Positions 6,639-6,831 of a DNA stretch of 6,831 nucleotides are shown here, piece by piece. The position numbers and the translations under genes are program-made. Under the pieces are notes generated by a model. That model saw only the letters and a program-made list of their open reading frames with translations. It was not told the origin of the DNA and searched no databases. Numbering within the stretch: position 1 is the stretch's first letter; every line of letters begins with the position of its first letter. The DNA comes from an uncultured Muribaculaceae bacterium (GTDB lineage Bacteria; Bacteroidota; Bacteroidia; Bacteroidales; Muribaculaceae): the NCBI GenBank assembly GCA_934590135.1, contig CAKTOT010000110.1, positions 1 through 6,831 on the forward strand, in the 5' to 3' direction.

Positions 6639-6755
6639 TCTTAACAAGCATTAACCAAAAAGCGCCGAATTAGCTCGATTTTCACCAAAGTTTGCCAAAA
6701 TGGCGAAATTTTAATAATATTAAACATTTGGAGGGCGGTTTTTGCCCGAAAATTC

Positions 6756-6786
6756 TTTCCTATCTAAAAAAGTATGTATACCTTTG
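6756..6786 (+). promoter_or_regulatory. Rightward promoter for a gene beyond the window
   Basis: The plus strand has TACCTTTG at 6779-6786, a full match to the TAnnTTTG box. TTTC sits at 6756-6759 with a 19-bp spacer, one base off the TTTG -33 element. The transcript would start a few bases later and read off the right edge with at least about 40 nt of leader. No start codon with a plausible frame is visible before the end of the window. Confidence 0.6.
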
Positions 6787-6831
6787 TCCCACTTTTTCGG
6801 AGGTCCGTCCGCGATCCCCTCGGCATATTGC

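Larger units (their letters stand above)
6466..6831. other. Long non-coding region upstream of the outer-membrane gene
   Basis: About 365 bp hold no convincing gene. The left part (6480-6600) is GC-richer and full of inverted repeats; the right part (6640-6780) is AT-rich. At 6691-6707 a small palindrome (TTTGCCA, loop AAA, TGGCGAA) is followed by ATTTT on the plus strand. A 64-codon minus-strand frame (6651-6457) runs through the structured part but has no recognisable domain and no ribosome binding site. The region separates divergent transcription units: the outer-membrane gene leftward and an unseen gene rightward. Confidence 0.6.

Noticed and set aside
6457..6651. 64-codon minus-strand frame in the upstream region
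   Set aside because: It has no ribosome binding site and no domain, and it overlaps several inverted repeats; the DNA is better explained as structured non-coding sequence. It was kept only as a point to check.
6691..6715. Small hairpin followed by ATTTT as a plus-strand terminator
   Set aside because: The stem is short and partly A-T, the T run is brief, and no plus-strand gene ends before it.
6360..6831. Direct repeat CGGCATATTGC at 6360-6370 and 6821-6831
   Set aside because: An 11-bp match is expected by chance in a window of this size, and the flanks do not match.

Overview
The window looks like a chromosomal segment of a Bacteroidales bacterium, plausibly Muribaculaceae. The evidence is of three kinds: promoter boxes of the Bacteroidetes TAnnTTTG type, a TonB-receptor-like outer-membrane protein with the plug-to-barrel junction typical of this phylum, and moderately GC-rich genes (by eye mid-50s percent) separated by AT-rich gaps. 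The taxonomic call is an inference from these features; no rRNA or other marker gene is present.

Layout, read along the minus strand, which carries all convincing genes. Positions 6831-6315 form a long non-coding region. It holds an outward-facing promoter for a plus-strand gene beyond the right edge, a stretch rich in inverted repeats (6540-6640), and a candidate minus-strand promoter with a run of eight G in its spacer. A leader of about 115 nt with two hairpins and a good ribosome binding site then follows. Next is an outer-membrane beta-barrel protein of the TonB-dependent receptor type (6314-4107). The 252-bp gap after it contains a 9-bp-periodic repeat, which can be read as a short hydrophobic Ala-x-x peptide, and a strong -7 promoter box. 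Then comes a 1095-residue exported tricorn-type S41 peptidase (3854-567) with complete catalytic residues. A long intercistronic hairpin (560-519) leads to a small single-pass membrane protein of unknown function (502-68). Nothing else is supported in 67-1.

How the genes may work together: the receptor-like protein would sit in the outer membrane, the tricorn homologue carries a signal peptide and should act in the periplasm on peptides, and the small protein should be anchored in the inner membrane with an acidic periplasmic tail. The tricorn gene has its own promoter box and probably shares a transcript with the small gene. A functional link between the receptor and the protease is conceivable (peptide entry, then trimming), but only adjacency supports it.

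The least ordinary parts are non-coding: the G8 tract placed between candidate promoter elements (possible phase variation), the hairpin-rich upstream region, and the 9-bp repeat coding for a periodic hydrophobic peptide. I saw no mobile element, CRISPR array, tRNA or rRNA.
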